From Pyrobaculum oguniense TE7 (lineage in GTDB: Archaea > Thermoproteota > Thermoprotei > Thermoproteales > Thermoproteaceae): a stretch of DNA of 64,000 nt. The position numbers and the translations under genes were made by a program. Below the pieces are notes generated by a model that was given only the letters and a program-made list of their open reading frames with translations, was not told where the DNA came from and did no database searches. How positions within the stretch are numbered: position 1 is the stretch's first letter; each line of letters opens with the position of its first letter. The DNA is taken from the NCBI GenBank assembly GCA_000247545.1, contig CP003316.1:1893233-1957232 (forward strand). Direction: 5' to 3'. This document shows positions 1 to 8,669 of the stretch, piece after piece.

Positions 1-337
1 CGTATAGCGGCGTGATATATGTATAGGAATGTAAAAGGTCGCAAATACAAAATACACCCCAACAACTTCCAGATCCAGGCCCACAATCATCATGAGCACT
101 CCCCTTTTGCATATGGCAAAGTGACCAGCGTGAGAGGACAAAAGCCTTCGCCTATCTTACCAGCCGCTGCGTAGAGAGTCACGGCGAGACCCACAACAAA
201 CACGCTGTTGGATGCGACGGCTGTGCCGTGCATGTAAGGTGCTGGGTCCAGACCGTCAAAAACTTAGCCAATACTAGAACTGCGCCGATTTTTAGGTGGA
301 AGCCTTCACGAAGTTTCAACAACGCCTCCAGCTCCAT
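1..337 (-). pseudogene. Decayed second copy of the DUF996-type membrane protein gene
   Basis: Reading down from an ATG at 337, the minus strand encodes MELEALLKLREGFHLKIGA, nearly the same as the start of the intact neighbour (MEFEALLKLRKGF). After about 25 codons the match moves to other frames: a stretch near 215-145 resembles the neighbour's second membrane helix (VVGLAVTLYAAAGKIGEGF against VGLALSLYAVFSKIRGGF). A further stretch near 112-1 resembles its third helix (MMIVGLDLEVVGVYFVFA). Stops and frame changes separate these blocks, so the gene is dead. The remnant runs off the left edge. This is a tandem duplication of which one copy is being lost. Confidence 0.75.
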
Positions 338-437
338 CAACAAAAAACGATGTGGGTGTTATGCCTGATATTGCATCTGACGCCGTCTAGGTTCTCCTTG
401 GCCCCGGCCAACCACGGCGGCTTGCTGCTTTATCCGA

Positions 438-1115
438 CTAGACGTTCGTGGCCTGCGTCTTGACTCCCTCAGCGGCTCTGCCCAGTGCCACGTACATCAG
501 TATATGGCCCACGAACTGCAAGACTGCTGGAAGGCCTACAAAGGTGAGCACCAAGTCTATGATGTACAATATCCCCGCGGCGAGGAACAAGCTGTCTTTA
601 TACCTGTCATTAAGCTTAAACGCGCCAACGACGTAGGCCAATACACTGCCCAAAACCGCAAATATGAGGCCCAAGACTATTACGGCCAGCGGTAGGATAA
701 ACATGGCGAATACACCGCCGTGGTGGCGCCCACCAGGCGGTAAGGTGGGTAAGGCTGTGGCCAAAAAGGCGATGAAGAGCAACGCCCCGACTATCCACAG
801 AACTAGACCTACCAGCATCAACGTTGTTCCGGTGTAGCATATCCCGAAGCTTCTGTCCACCTGTGAGAGCTCCCGGAAGCCGCCTCTTATTTTGCTAAAC
901 ACGGCGTAGAGGGACAGGGCAAGACCTACAAGGAGGGCTACCACCGCAACCGCGACTGAACTTAACGCAAGTGGGGGTTTGGGCGCCTCGCCAAACGGCG
1001 CAACTGCCAAGAATAAGGATGTCAACCCCGCTAAGAAGCCTGCGAAAACCATAATAGCAGCGACTATTAGGTAAAGAAATCCTTTACGAAGTTTTAATAG
1101 TGCCTCAAATTCCAT
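438..1115 (-). CDS. DUF996-type multi-pass membrane protein
   Basis: 225-residue integral membrane protein with about five hydrophobic helices (roughly residues 14-36, 50-72, 98-122, 135-165, 178-205). A charged loop containing FSKIRGGFRELSQVDRSFG follows helix two. Length and layout fit the archaeal DUF996 family, whose function is unknown. The N-terminus MEFEALLKLRKGF is conserved in the dead copy immediately downstream (1-337), which supports this ATG start. It is transcribed leftwards in the same direction as aIF-1A but 67 bp away. Family assignment is from memory of the pattern, not from a search. Confidence 0.75.
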   Translation of the reverse strand: MEFEALLKLRKGFLYLIVAAIMVFAGFLAGLTSLFLAVAPFGEAPKPPLALSSVAVAVVALLVGLALSLYAVFSKIRGGFRELSQVDRSFGICYTGTTLMLVGLVLWIVGALLFIAFLATALPTLPPGGRHHGGVFAMFILPLAVIVLGLIFAVLGSVLAYVVGAFKLNDRYKDSLFLAAGILYIIDLVLTFVGLPAVLQFVGHILMYVALGRAAEGVKTQATNV

Positions 1116-1182
1116 AGATCAAATCTTTCACTATGTTTTAAGTTTTAAACCTCTGAACAACGCCGCATGACTAGACTGCGGC

Positions 1183-1476
1183 CTATATGTAGGACTCTAG
1201 GCTCTCTATCGCCTCGGCAAAGCCCCGCCTCTTCAGCTCCTCTAAGTCACGCTTCTCGTATTTGTGGACGATGTCCCCCTTCTCCTTGTCGAAGTCCCAG
1301 AGGGCAACTATTACGTAATCCCCCGCCTTTAGCCATAGCCTCCTCCTCAGCCTGCCGGGAAGCCTCACCACTCTTATCTGGCCGTCAGCGCAGACGACCT
1401 TAAACCTGCCATCCCCCAGCATCTCCACCACCTTCCCTAGAATTTCACCCTCCCCCGGAACTCTGAACTCGGACAT
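1183..1476 (-). CDS. eif1A: Translation initiation factor aIF-1A
   Basis: 97-residue protein that is nearly all S1-like OB-fold: PGEGEILGKVVEMLGDGRFK, then CADGQIRVVRLPGRLRRRLW and LKAGDYVIVALWDFDKEKGD, which are hallmark segments of aIF-1A/eIF1A. It binds the small ribosomal subunit A site and helps initiator tRNA and mRNA positioning. Length is normal for archaea, with the short C-terminal helix YEKRDLEELKRRGF. Upstream lies a small nuclease-like gene pair read in the same direction, ending 46 bp before this start. Function is confident from family knowledge. Confidence 0.95.
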   Translation of the reverse strand: MSEFRVPGEGEILGKVVEMLGDGRFKVVCADGQIRVVRLPGRLRRRLWLKAGDYVIVALWDFDKEKGDIVHKYEKRDLEELKRRGFAEAIESLESYI

Positions 1477-1521
1477 GGCACCTCGTATACGTATCTTTAA
1501 AAGCTTACAAGCAACCGCAAC

Positions 1522-2121
1522 CTAGGGCCCTTTCCGCCGGTGCCGAGTAAGCTTTTTAAAAACCTCGTCGATCTCGAGAAACAACGCCCCAAGTTTCTTG
1601 CCCGGCGCAAGGCTTACTTCGGCGGCCCAAGGCGGCGCTTTCTCCCTGACTCCCACTCCAAGTCGGAAGTGAATAACTCCGAGGTGTATGCCCCACCTCT
1701 TCAAAAACGCCCCGTAGTTCACAGCGAAGTCGTCAAGCTGGCTGACAAGCTCGGCCGACTCAAAACGGTGGACCTTCACTTCCAGAATCAGCAGGTCGTC
1801 GCCTAACACCACAGCTAGGTCAGGATTCGTAGCGGTTGGATCGACAGGAATGCTTAGCTCTCTAAACCTTGGCTCCAGCACTACGCCGTGGCATCTCGTA
1901 GTGGCGTAGCACGCCACAAGTGCTGTGCCAAGGAGACCTAGGTGCCCCTTGTAGTTGGGGCCGAATCTTTCCCGCAACCACCCCAAGCCCTCGCGGCTCC
2001 ACGATGTGCACGTTCTGTTAATAAGCTCCACATACTCGTCGAAGCTGAGACCAGAGCGAGACCTGCCGCTAAACTCATCTCTAGCCGCTGGGTGGTTGTG
2101 GCTCCGCCTTATATCTCCCAT
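1522..2121 (-). CDS. Hypothetical protein, possible PD-(D/E)XK nuclease-like fold
   Basis: 199 residues, no membrane segment. The middle carries NPDLAVVLGDDLLILEVKVH (about residues 98-117), in which PDL followed 13 residues later by EVK resembles a PD-(D/E)XK nuclease core. An upstream helix-rich segment (FDEYVELINRTC...LGLLGTALVACYATTRC) could supply the remaining fold. The start overlaps the end of the Panacea-like gene by 41 bp, so the two are one transcription and translation unit. A toxin or defence nuclease paired with that protein is an inference. It may equally be a DNA-binding protein without catalysis. Confidence 0.55.
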   Translation of the reverse strand: MGDIRRSHNHPAARDEFSGRSRSGLSFDEYVELINRTCTSWSREGLGWLRERFGPNYKGHLGLLGTALVACYATTRCHGVVLEPRFRELSIPVDPTATNPDLAVVLGDDLLILEVKVHRFESAELVSQLDDFAVNYGAFLKRWGIHLGVIHFRLGVGVREKAPPWAAEVSLAPGKKLGALFLEIDEVFKKLTRHRRKGP

Positions 2122-2626
2122 GCGCCAGCTCCTTCTTCTCTAGCCTGACGCCCTCCAGCTCTAGGTATTTGTCAACTGGTAGGCCGAGGTACTCCAGCTT
2201 CTTTTCCTCTATATCAAGCCCAAGCATCTCGTTAACTATCCTCTCCAGCTCCCAGCCCCTGCGCCTACCGTACTTTTCCACAACCTCGTCCAGCCTTGCG
2301 GCCACCGGCGGTGGAAGGGAGGCGCCCCGTCCCCCCTTGGCCACGATCTCTGTATACTCACCGAACCGAATCTCCACTAGGCCTCTCTCCTCAAGGCCCT
2401 CCACGGCATCGTAAACCTCGTTGCTCATAGGGCCAAATGACCAGATGTAAAACTCAGCCCTAGCGGCGGGATGCCCCCCGTAGGTATACTTGACAATCAC
2501 CCGGCCCAGGCGCCATTTCGACTCGTACTGCGTCAAAAACACCAGCTTCATCAGCTTCTTCATTCCCTGTACCTCCCCCATTTTTTTAATTATGTAAAGA
2601 ACCACGTCCTCAACCTGGTACTCCAT
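2081..2626 (-). CDS. Panacea/DUF4065 (SocA-like) domain protein, candidate antitoxin
   Basis: 181 residues. The N-terminal half carries MKKLMKLVFLTQYESKW and FYIWSFGPMSNEVYDAVEGL followed by EERGLVEI, matching the pattern of the DUF4065/Panacea domain (a K-L-K-L helix, then F-x-W-x-x-G-P, then a helix and wing). Panacea proteins are known in other prokaryotes as antitoxin modules that neutralise diverse toxins. The C-terminal third is charged and helical. A TATA-like ATATATAG lies about 24 bp before the ATG on this strand (around 2647-2654). It is the first gene of a two-gene unit with an overlapping nuclease-like gene, the order often seen for antitoxin-toxin pairs. Confidence 0.6.
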   Translation of the reverse strand: MEYQVEDVVLYIIKKMGEVQGMKKLMKLVFLTQYESKWRLGRVIVKYTYGGHPAARAEFYIWSFGPMSNEVYDAVEGLEERGLVEIRFGEYTEIVAKGGRGASLPPPVAARLDEVVEKYGRRRGWELERIVNEMLGLDIEEKKLEYLGLPVDKYLELEGVRLEKKELAHGRYKAEPQPPSG

Positions 2627-2716
2627 TACTCTCTATTCGTATACGTCTATATATCTGTTTTGCCATCCCGCCGATTGTGTCGTCTGATGTTTTTAAATAG
2701 GTTGAGTGGGAGCTAC

Positions 2717-3448
2717 GTGTTCACCTACTACCTCCGATGCGATGCTGAAAAGGCGAGGGAGGCGCTGGATGGGGACTACAAAGTGGTGGATCTCGGAGGC
2801 GCGGTGAGAGTGGTGGAGAGCTTTGTTACTCTGTACGCCGGCGGCGTGCCGCTCTGCATGTACAAGAGCTGGCGCATGACCTACACCGACTACCAAATCT
2901 ACGGCCTCGCCAAGGCGGAGGTTTTTGTCAGGAAAGACGGCGTATTGGTGAGGCTGGTGAGGGCCGACGAGAAGGTAGGCCTCCCAGAGCTAGTGGAGGG
3001 GTCGCCCCTAGTGGTCCACGCCATGGACGTCAACGAAAACGGCGTGATGTACCGCGTCTTCAGGATAGGCGGCTACGTGGAGCTGGCGGCGAGGGGAGTC
3101 GCTGGCGGGATAAAAGAGGCCTTCCACCCAAAGAAGGGGGTAAACCTGCTCATCGTCGACTTGCCCATCTCGCCGAAGTTCCAGCACCTACTGGGAGAGG
3201 CGTTCGACTTGGCGAGGGAGCACTTCGTTGAGCTCCACACCACGATGCTCTCCGACGTGTGCCCCCTGTGCGGGGGCCGGATGGAGAAGAGGGGGAGGCT
3301 GGTGCGGTGCCCCCAGTGCAAGGTGCAACTCAGCCGCGACGTAAACGCGGTTTGGGCCCTGGCGAGGAACATCGTGAGGAGGCTGGGCAGAGAGCAACAA
3401 CTGGCCGAGCTCAGGGAGATATTTCGCCTATACTACCCAAACGTATAG
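2717..3448 (+). CDS. Compact TnpB/OrfB-like protein (RuvC-like with C-terminal zinc ribbon)
   Basis: 243 residues from the GTG at 2717; an in-frame ATG at 2687 is the alternative. I prefer the GTG because TTTTTAAAT at 2690-2698 is a good TATA box 23 bp before it. The C-terminus has a four-cysteine zinc ribbon (C182, C185, C198, C201) followed by SRDVNAVWALARNI, the RuvC-III end of TnpB. VVHAMDVNENG (D104) resembles RuvC-I and LLIVDLP (D148) sits where RuvC-II should be, with Asp in place of the usual Glu. The N-terminal TnpB domains and most of the helical insert are absent (typical TnpB is about 400 residues). No TnpA or terminal repeats are visible. It is probably a domesticated or degenerate relative. 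Confidence 0.65.
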   Translation: MFTYYLRCDAEKAREALDGDYKVVDLGGAVRVVESFVTLYAGGVPLCMYKSWRMTYTDYQIYGLAKAEVFVRKDGVLVRLVRADEKVGLPELVEGSPLVVHAMDVNENGVMYRVFRIGGYVELAARGVAGGIKEAFHPKKGVNLLIVDLPISPKFQHLLGEAFDLAREHFVELHTTMLSDVCPLCGGRMEKRGRLVRCPQCKVQLSRDVNAVWALARNIVRRLGREQQLAELREIFRLYYPNV

Positions 3449-3587
3449 ACGGCGTTTCCAGCCTCTTAGGCCAAGCCCCTTAGCCTCCAGACCCGTTGCA
3501 GGGATAAACGCAGGGCAGGCTACCACGGTCATTAAAGCTACATACAACTACAGCCCGCATAAACGCGAAGGGAATCCTCAAGGTGGC

Positions 3588-3615
3588 AATGCTTTTAAGC
3601 CTGTTTTTTTGAGTC
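3588..3615 (+). promoter_or_regulatory. Surface-cassette promoter, copy 1
   Basis: AATGCTTTTAAGC then CTG, seven T's (3604-3610) and GAGTC before the ATG at 3616. The TATA-like CTTTTAAG is centred about 21 bp before the start. The same arrangement precedes the cassettes at 6348 and 12165. Confidence 0.65.
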
Positions 3616-5769
3616 ATGGTGTCCAGCAAGGCTATAATGTTGGCGTTAATAGGGTTAGTGATCCTCGTATTTGCAAGGGCTGGGGGAATAGCGGTGTATA
3701 TTAATAGCAGCGTGGAGATCCCGCCCCTGGCGTATTACGACGGAAAGGCGCTGAGGCCAGTCCATGTGACATACGTGGGGGAGTGGGACAGGGCGTTTTG
3801 GTATGAGGCCAACGCCACTGTTAATATACCCACGTGGAGTTTTAAAAAAGCCGTAATTTACCTACCGCGCGAAGCCCTCGGGGCTAGAGCCCCGCCTAAC
3901 TTCAAGAGGGGAGTCCTCCGCGTATATATAAATAATACTGTAGTAGAGCTCGTTGAGGCACCGCCGGAGGTAATAGCCACTTACAGCTATTTAAAGCCAG
4001 GCGAGGAGATAAAGGCTAGTAAGGCCAAAGCCACGTGGGTCAAGTCGCCAGTTGGAAGAGGGCCAGCGGAGAGGGATAAGGAGCAGAACGGGAGAGACGC
4101 TACTGACAAATTCAGCTCTGTCCTACAAGCGTTTCAAGCGTCTTCTGTTGTCTTTCCAGACGGCGCCTTTATATACAAGCAGTTTAATGGGTTGGTTAAC
4201 AGTAACAGTGAGCGGTGTCTGGAGGTTTTGAGGACTGACTCCTACAGCCCGCCAGATAATCCGACAGTGGCCTCTGTTGGTTATAACGCCACTTATGTGT
4301 GGAGGACTGCGTGGTATGTATTTACCAGTAGTCTCAGTAGCGGGGCAGTTGCGGGGAAGGGGGTAATTAAGGTGTGGGAGGTGGACCCGGCGACGCTAAA
4401 TAAGAAGTATCTCTTGGGGGCGTGGTCTGTGGATTTGAGAAACGGCTACGTCACGTTCACCACTTCAATCTCTCTGAACTGGCCCGATAAGTTCATAGGC
4501 TTAGAGCTGTGTTTCGTCCCCAGCGTCAGCGCCACGTATACAGTAGGCGCAAACGCCACTCTAGGCTTTAGGAAAAACGCCATATCAATTGCCATGGGGA
4601 GCTACTCGCTTGGGGTTGTCCCAGTAGACAGGACGCAATATGTGGGTGGCGTTGTGTATTACCAAGTCCTTCGACCCCCCATTAGGAATATTATTTTTGG
4701 TCCATTTACTCTAGCTGACGGTTATTACGGCCAGACGCTGAACTTAGATATGACCGTATACGTGCCGTGGAGCACATCACAATGCCCGACGCTTGTAGTG
4801 ACGACATACGTGGGAGATTTAGCCCACATGCAAATCGACTCGATCTCCTTTACGGCATCTGGGTACGGCAACGGCGCGTGTAGATATGAGGTGAGGAGGA
4901 CGGTCACGCTCAGCTCTTCCGCAATCGGGTTCTGGTACGACGAGGCGAGGGCTAGGGACAAGGCCGTGGTTATAAGAGTTTCGTTTAACTACAACGTCTC
5001 AGAAGTGGTAATATACAGAGTGGACATCTCGGGATACAGATTTGCAGAAAACTACATAGATAAAAACGTTAACTCATGGCTGACCCTTGTACTCAGGGGC
5101 TACTACTCGCAGACGCTTAGAGCTTGCACTATGGCGAGGTTGCCGCAAGTGAACTATACAGTGGTCTTGGCCAATATAGAGACGTATAGCGCGGCAGCGG
5201 GAACAAGGCCCGCCGACTTCCTTGCCGTTAACGTAGGCGCTCCAAGTGGGTATAAAATACAGAGCGTGGAATTCCGCATTAGACCGTCTGCCGCATTTGC
5301 GCCTCCTGTTAATGTGTACGTCAAGGGTACGAAGTTTGAAGAGCCCTGGTGGTTGACTTGGACGTTTAGAATTGCCCAAGCGATAAAGACGGTACTAGAC
5401 TTCCTTGGCCTCATACCAGGTCCTTTGAGCTGGTTTATAGATAGAGTTTTTGATCTCCGCGGATTATTATACCCGGATTTGACTATTACGCAGACCGCTG
5501 ATTATGTTGCTGTAACTTGGCGTGCTGGAGTGTACGACAGTTATTACCAAGTGGCGTTTGAAATTGGCGTGGCTAACGTAGACAGAGTGCTAGAGGCGAC
5601 TAATGTATATGTCTCAAATTCTGCCTATTTGTGCATGTACGCGCCCATTTCATCACAGATGCCCAAGCTAGATACCAATGCCCCATTTGATACCCAATAC
5701 CTCAGACACTGGGTATACGGCATAAGGGTTACCCGTGACATCCCGTTTATAGTAGATGCGGCTGGTTAG
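3616..5769 (+). CDS. Large secreted surface protein of the four-copy cassette family (copy 1)
   Basis: 717 residues. An N-terminal signal peptide or anchor (about 1-22, LALIGLVILVFARAGG) is followed by a beta-rich region with N-x-S/T sites. A charged linker spans about 135-165 (KSPVGRGPAERDKEQNGRD) and is followed by a long Tyr/Ser/Thr/Asn-rich beta core. A hydrophobic helical segment starts near residue 575 (EEPWWLTWTFRIAQAIKTV), and a beta-rich tail closes the protein. The EPWWLxW segment recurs in copy 4. I recognise no characterised family. The protein is presumably exported and glycosylated. Its stop overlaps the start of the next gene by 14 bp in the +1 frame. Very likely a real gene; function unknown. 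Confidence 0.9.
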   Translation: MVSSKAIMLALIGLVILVFARAGGIAVYINSSVEIPPLAYYDGKALRPVHVTYVGEWDRAFWYEANATVNIPTWSFKKAVIYLPREALGARAPPNFKRGVLRVYINNTVVELVEAPPEVIATYSYLKPGEEIKASKAKATWVKSPVGRGPAERDKEQNGRDATDKFSSVLQAFQASSVVFPDGAFIYKQFNGLVNSNSERCLEVLRTDSYSPPDNPTVASVGYNATYVWRTAWYVFTSSLSSGAVAGKGVIKVWEVDPATLNKKYLLGAWSVDLRNGYVTFTTSISLNWPDKFIGLELCFVPSVSATYTVGANATLGFRKNAISIAMGSYSLGVVPVDRTQYVGGVVYYQVLRPPIRNIIFGPFTLADGYYGQTLNLDMTVYVPWSTSQCPTLVVTTYVGDLAHMQIDSISFTASGYGNGACRYEVRRTVTLSSSAIGFWYDEARARDKAVVIRVSFNYNVSEVVIYRVDISGYRFAENYIDKNVNSWLTLVLRGYYSQTLRACTMARLPQVNYTVVLANIETYSAAAGTRPADFLAVNVGAPSGYKIQSVEFRIRPSAAFAPPVNVYVKGTKFEEPWWLTWTFRIAQAIKTVLDFLGLIPGPLSWFIDRVFDLRGLLYPDLTITQTADYVAVTWRAGVYDSYYQVAFEIGVANVDRVLEATNVYVSNSAYLCMYAPISSQMPKLDTNAPFDTQYLRHWVYGIRVTRDIPFIVDAAG

Positions 5770-6316
5770 AGAGCTTGGCCTAAAATATTTGGCTTTTTCC
5801 CCAGCTATCCTAGCCTTTCCCTACCTTTCCTACGGGCCGCTGGTGAGCTGGGATCCCTCTTGGGGTTTTAGGATGGGGGTTGGGCTGATGGGCCTCGGGC
5901 ATTATCTATACTTAGTCATGCAAGTGGCGTACTATGCTTGTAAACTCCCGCCGAAATACATAGCCCTTTCCACAGCGGTTTTTTTAGCATACTTCTTGTC
6001 TTTGACGCGGCCTGAGCTGGTCGTCTTGTCGCTAGTCGGGCTTATCTACTCAGCGGCTGTTGTTTTGTACTTCGGCGTGAAAGACGGAGTTTTCGCGAAC
6101 TGGCTTGGGGCTATCGCGTGGCTATTCCTCTGGAACTTAATAGGAGGGGTTTTGTCAATTCCAGCGCATATTTACTTCGGCGGGGGAGACATATGGCTGT
6201 GGTGGAGGGAGCCCCCGGCAGATCCCCTCTACGCGCTGGCAGTGGGAATTGCGGGGGCCGTGGCGACGTGGGCTTTGGGTAAAATCCGCCTACTGGTTGA
6301 ATTCACCTGCCGGTAG
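5756..6316 (+). CDS. Small multi-pass membrane partner of the surface cassette (copy 1)
   Basis: 186 residues, four to six hydrophobic helices and short loops, no signal peptide. It starts MRLVRELGLKYLAF; the pattern MR...GLK recurs at the start of the copy 3 partner. The start codon lies inside the end of the large gene (14 bp overlap, +1 frame), which suggests translational coupling. A WLWWREPPADP loop lies near residue 150. No characterised family is recognised. Position suggests it anchors, exports or processes the large protein, which is inference. Confidence 0.85.
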   Translation: MRLVRELGLKYLAFSPAILAFPYLSYGPLVSWDPSWGFRMGVGLMGLGHYLYLVMQVAYYACKLPPKYIALSTAVFLAYFLSLTRPELVVLSLVGLIYSAAVVLYFGVKDGVFANWLGAIAWLFLWNLIGGVLSIPAHIYFGGGDIWLWWREPPADPLYALAVGIAGAVATWALGKIRLLVEFTCR

Positions 6317-6319
6317 CGT

Positions 6320-6347
6320 AATGTTTATAAAGCCGTTTTTTTGACAT
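6320..6347 (+). promoter_or_regulatory. Surface-cassette promoter, copy 2
   Basis: AATGTTTATAAAGCCG, then seven T's (6336-6342) and GACAT before the ATG at 6348. It differs from the copy 3 promoter at only a few positions, and the similarity extends a few bases upstream (TAGCG). Confidence 0.7.
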
Positions 6348-8669
6348 ATGTTGTCTAGAAGAGCGTTAATAACTGCGATGTTATTAATTGCAGTACTAAG
6401 GGCGGCGGATATTTCCAGCTACGTCTTCGTAGAGTTTAACCCGGGAGACGGCTTTCCCTACGTTGTGATTAACTCCACAGCGGTTGAGCCAGTGCCCATA
6501 GTCTACATCATGGTAGAGAGAGATATAATAATGCAGGAAATGGCTTTAAACACCACCATGTACTTGCCCCAGGGCGTGTACCTTGCCTTACCCAGGAGGT
6601 ATTTCGCGCCGCGGCCGCCGGCGCCTCCGCCGGGCGTAAGGGGGCGTGTGGTGGACATAGAGGTAGAGGGCTTGGGAGTAGCCCGGGTTGTCATCGCCAG
6701 AAACGCCACGGAGATCCCCAACGCCGTGGCTTACTATGTGTATCTAGACGCGGAGGAGAGAGGCGGGAGGTATTACTACAAAGGCAAGCCGCTGGACGTC
6801 AGAAGGCCCAAGACGCCGAGGGACCGGGCGGGCGGTAGCGCCCAGGGTAGCGAGCCCGTGGGCCAAGCGGAGCCGATGTACTACACAGAGACTAAAAGCG
6901 GCACCGCCGTAAGTAGCTGGGCGAGATACGTCTTCAACCCAGCGTCGCCAATTAACGTGAGAAACCCCCCATCTTCTAGCTACACGCCGGTGAGGTACTT
7001 CAACGCCACGGGTTACGCCAACAACGACTTTGTAATGGGCACAACTCCATGGGCCTATCTAGGCCATGGCGTCTCTGACATATATCTAGCCATCCAAGGG
7101 GGGTCGAGTAGCTCTATCCGCTACTCCCTTTGCCCCTACTCCACGCCTACTCCAACTCCCCCGGCGTCGCCCACCGCCTCCCCATGCGTGCGCAACTCCC
7201 AGACCGCGCCGAGCTTCGGCCGCTACCTATTGGCGCGTATAAGCGCGGCGCCCTATGCCAATAGCTATTTATGGTTCTACGCAGAGATTTACAACCCACT
7301 TAACCTTCCCATCAACGCCTCTATAGCTGTGGTGTACAACAGGCCCGCCCCTTCGGACGGCTCCGTCTACTCTTTGCTAACGGCCAACTGGCTCTCCTCA
7401 GTGGGCCAGCCGGGATACACATTCGGCGCAGACTACGGCTACAGCGTGAGGGTGTCCAGACTCCTCTTTACTGTTAGAATACCACCAGGCGCCCAGATGC
7501 CTATAAACATTGCGTTAGTAGGCCTGGCGGTATACACCTGTAGCCCCAGCTCTACACTTACCGTAAAGATATACACGCCGGCCGACCCAAACGCCTACGT
7601 CACAGCCACGGGGCAGAAGTACACATCTGCCGAATGCGCCACATACTTCTTTAGCGACATATACGGAACTTTGCCGGAATCAGCCGTAGTTCCGTTACTA
7701 GCGGCGAATTCTACGGTGATACCGCTGATTATAGAGTTTAATCCCAGCCTCTATGCCAGCTACCCAAATCGAGTAACTGTGACGTTTAAATCACTATTTG
7801 CCTTCGGCCAGCGCTGGCCAGAGATATGGAGACACAACGCCAACAATTGGATAAGCAGTTCTAAGACTTACCCATACACAACATTACCTGTTAAAGTTGT
7901 TTTTAGAGATTACTTAGCATTTTCAGTGTGGTCCACTGCGTATAATTTAAAGAACGAGTCGGTATCTCCATGGACAGATCTCAACATATTAGCTTACGCC
8001 GTGTTGACTACACAAGTAGGCTCTAGCGTAGCTTACGATCCACCCTCGTTCCCTAGGGCTTCGCTACAGTACATCCCTCTCGATCAATATCTTCAACTTA
8101 AGAAGGTGTGTCTGGCGTTTGAGAGCGTAAAGGCTGGCGCGGTTGGCTCGTTGACTACCTACGTCAGCGTTGAGGGGCAGAGCCCGTGGCTTGAGGCGTT
8201 TGCCTCCATTGTTTCCGCCGTTACTAATGCAATTGGAAACACTATAACAGGTTATCAGATAATAAGCAAGATTTTTGGACTGGCGATGCCCTCGTTTTTA
8301 GGACCCCTTGGCTACGTGGTTTGGGGGCTTGGCATATTCGCGGCGTTAGTGCCCATGTCTGGAAATATCAACTGTGCGCCGTCTTCAGACTGGCTCTCTC
8401 ACGGCTACGACGCGGGTACTGGGTACATAAAGGCGGCGGGATGGAAAATAGGCACGAATGAGTTGCCGTCTTACGCCGGGGGGCTTAAGGTGAAGATCTC
8501 TATGCTGATTGACCACTCGTTTTACCACAGTGTAAAAACCGTTGCGCCGGGAAGGGGGATATACGTAGACTTCTTCTCCTATGCCATATTTGACTCCTCT
8601 AACTACTTCACAGGGCCGTTGGAGCCCTATGCGCTGGGCGTTGGGAGGTTCTATCTTAAAATCCAGTAG
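6348..8669 (+). CDS. Large secreted surface protein of the cassette family (copy 2)
   Basis: 773 residues. N-terminal signal peptide (about 1-22, ALITAMLLIAVLRAADISS), beta-rich N-terminal domain and Pro-rich stretch (RPPAPPPG, about residue 88). A charged linker lies near 150-180 (RRPKTPRDRAGGSAQGSEP). Near 260 there is a Pro/Thr/Ser-rich insert flanked by cysteines (PTPTPPASPTASPC). A long beta core follows, and a late hydrophobic segment starts near residue 610 (SPWLEAFASIVSAVTNAIG). The PNAVAYYVYLD segment matches PEVIATYSYLK in copy 1. It is a divergent paralogue of copies 1, 3 and 4 and of unknown function. The start is fixed by the shared promoter 5 bp upstream. Confidence 0.9.
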   Translation: MLSRRALITAMLLIAVLRAADISSYVFVEFNPGDGFPYVVINSTAVEPVPIVYIMVERDIIMQEMALNTTMYLPQGVYLALPRRYFAPRPPAPPPGVRGRVVDIEVEGLGVARVVIARNATEIPNAVAYYVYLDAEERGGRYYYKGKPLDVRRPKTPRDRAGGSAQGSEPVGQAEPMYYTETKSGTAVSSWARYVFNPASPINVRNPPSSSYTPVRYFNATGYANNDFVMGTTPWAYLGHGVSDIYLAIQGGSSSSIRYSLCPYSTPTPTPPASPTASPCVRNSQTAPSFGRYLLARISAAPYANSYLWFYAEIYNPLNLPINASIAVVYNRPAPSDGSVYSLLTANWLSSVGQPGYTFGADYGYSVRVSRLLFTVRIPPGAQMPINIALVGLAVYTCSPSSTLTVKIYTPADPNAYVTATGQKYTSAECATYFFSDIYGTLPESAVVPLLAANSTVIPLIIEFNPSLYASYPNRVTVTFKSLFAFGQRWPEIWRHNANNWISSSKTYPYTTLPVKVVFRDYLAFSVWSTAYNLKNESVSPWTDLNILAYAVLTTQVGSSVAYDPPSFPRASLQYIPLDQYLQLKKVCLAFESVKAGAVGSLTTYVSVEGQSPWLEAFASIVSAVTNAIGNTITGYQIISKIFGLAMPSFLGPLGYVVWGLGIFAALVPMSGNINCAPSSDWLSHGYDAGTGYIKAAGWKIGTNELPSYAGGLKVKISMLIDHSFYHSVKTVAPGRGIYVDFFSYAIFDSSNYFTGPLEPYALGVGRFYLKIQ

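Noticed and set aside
2471-2716. Long N-terminal extension of the TnpB-like protein back to 2471
   Set aside because: It overlaps the start and promoter of the divergent Panacea-like gene, and a TATA box lies at 2690-2698.
5074-5414. Open frames of 80-100 codons on the strand opposite the surface protein genes
   Set aside because: They lie wholly inside a well-supported coding region, lack promoters and look like frame shadows of biased codon use.
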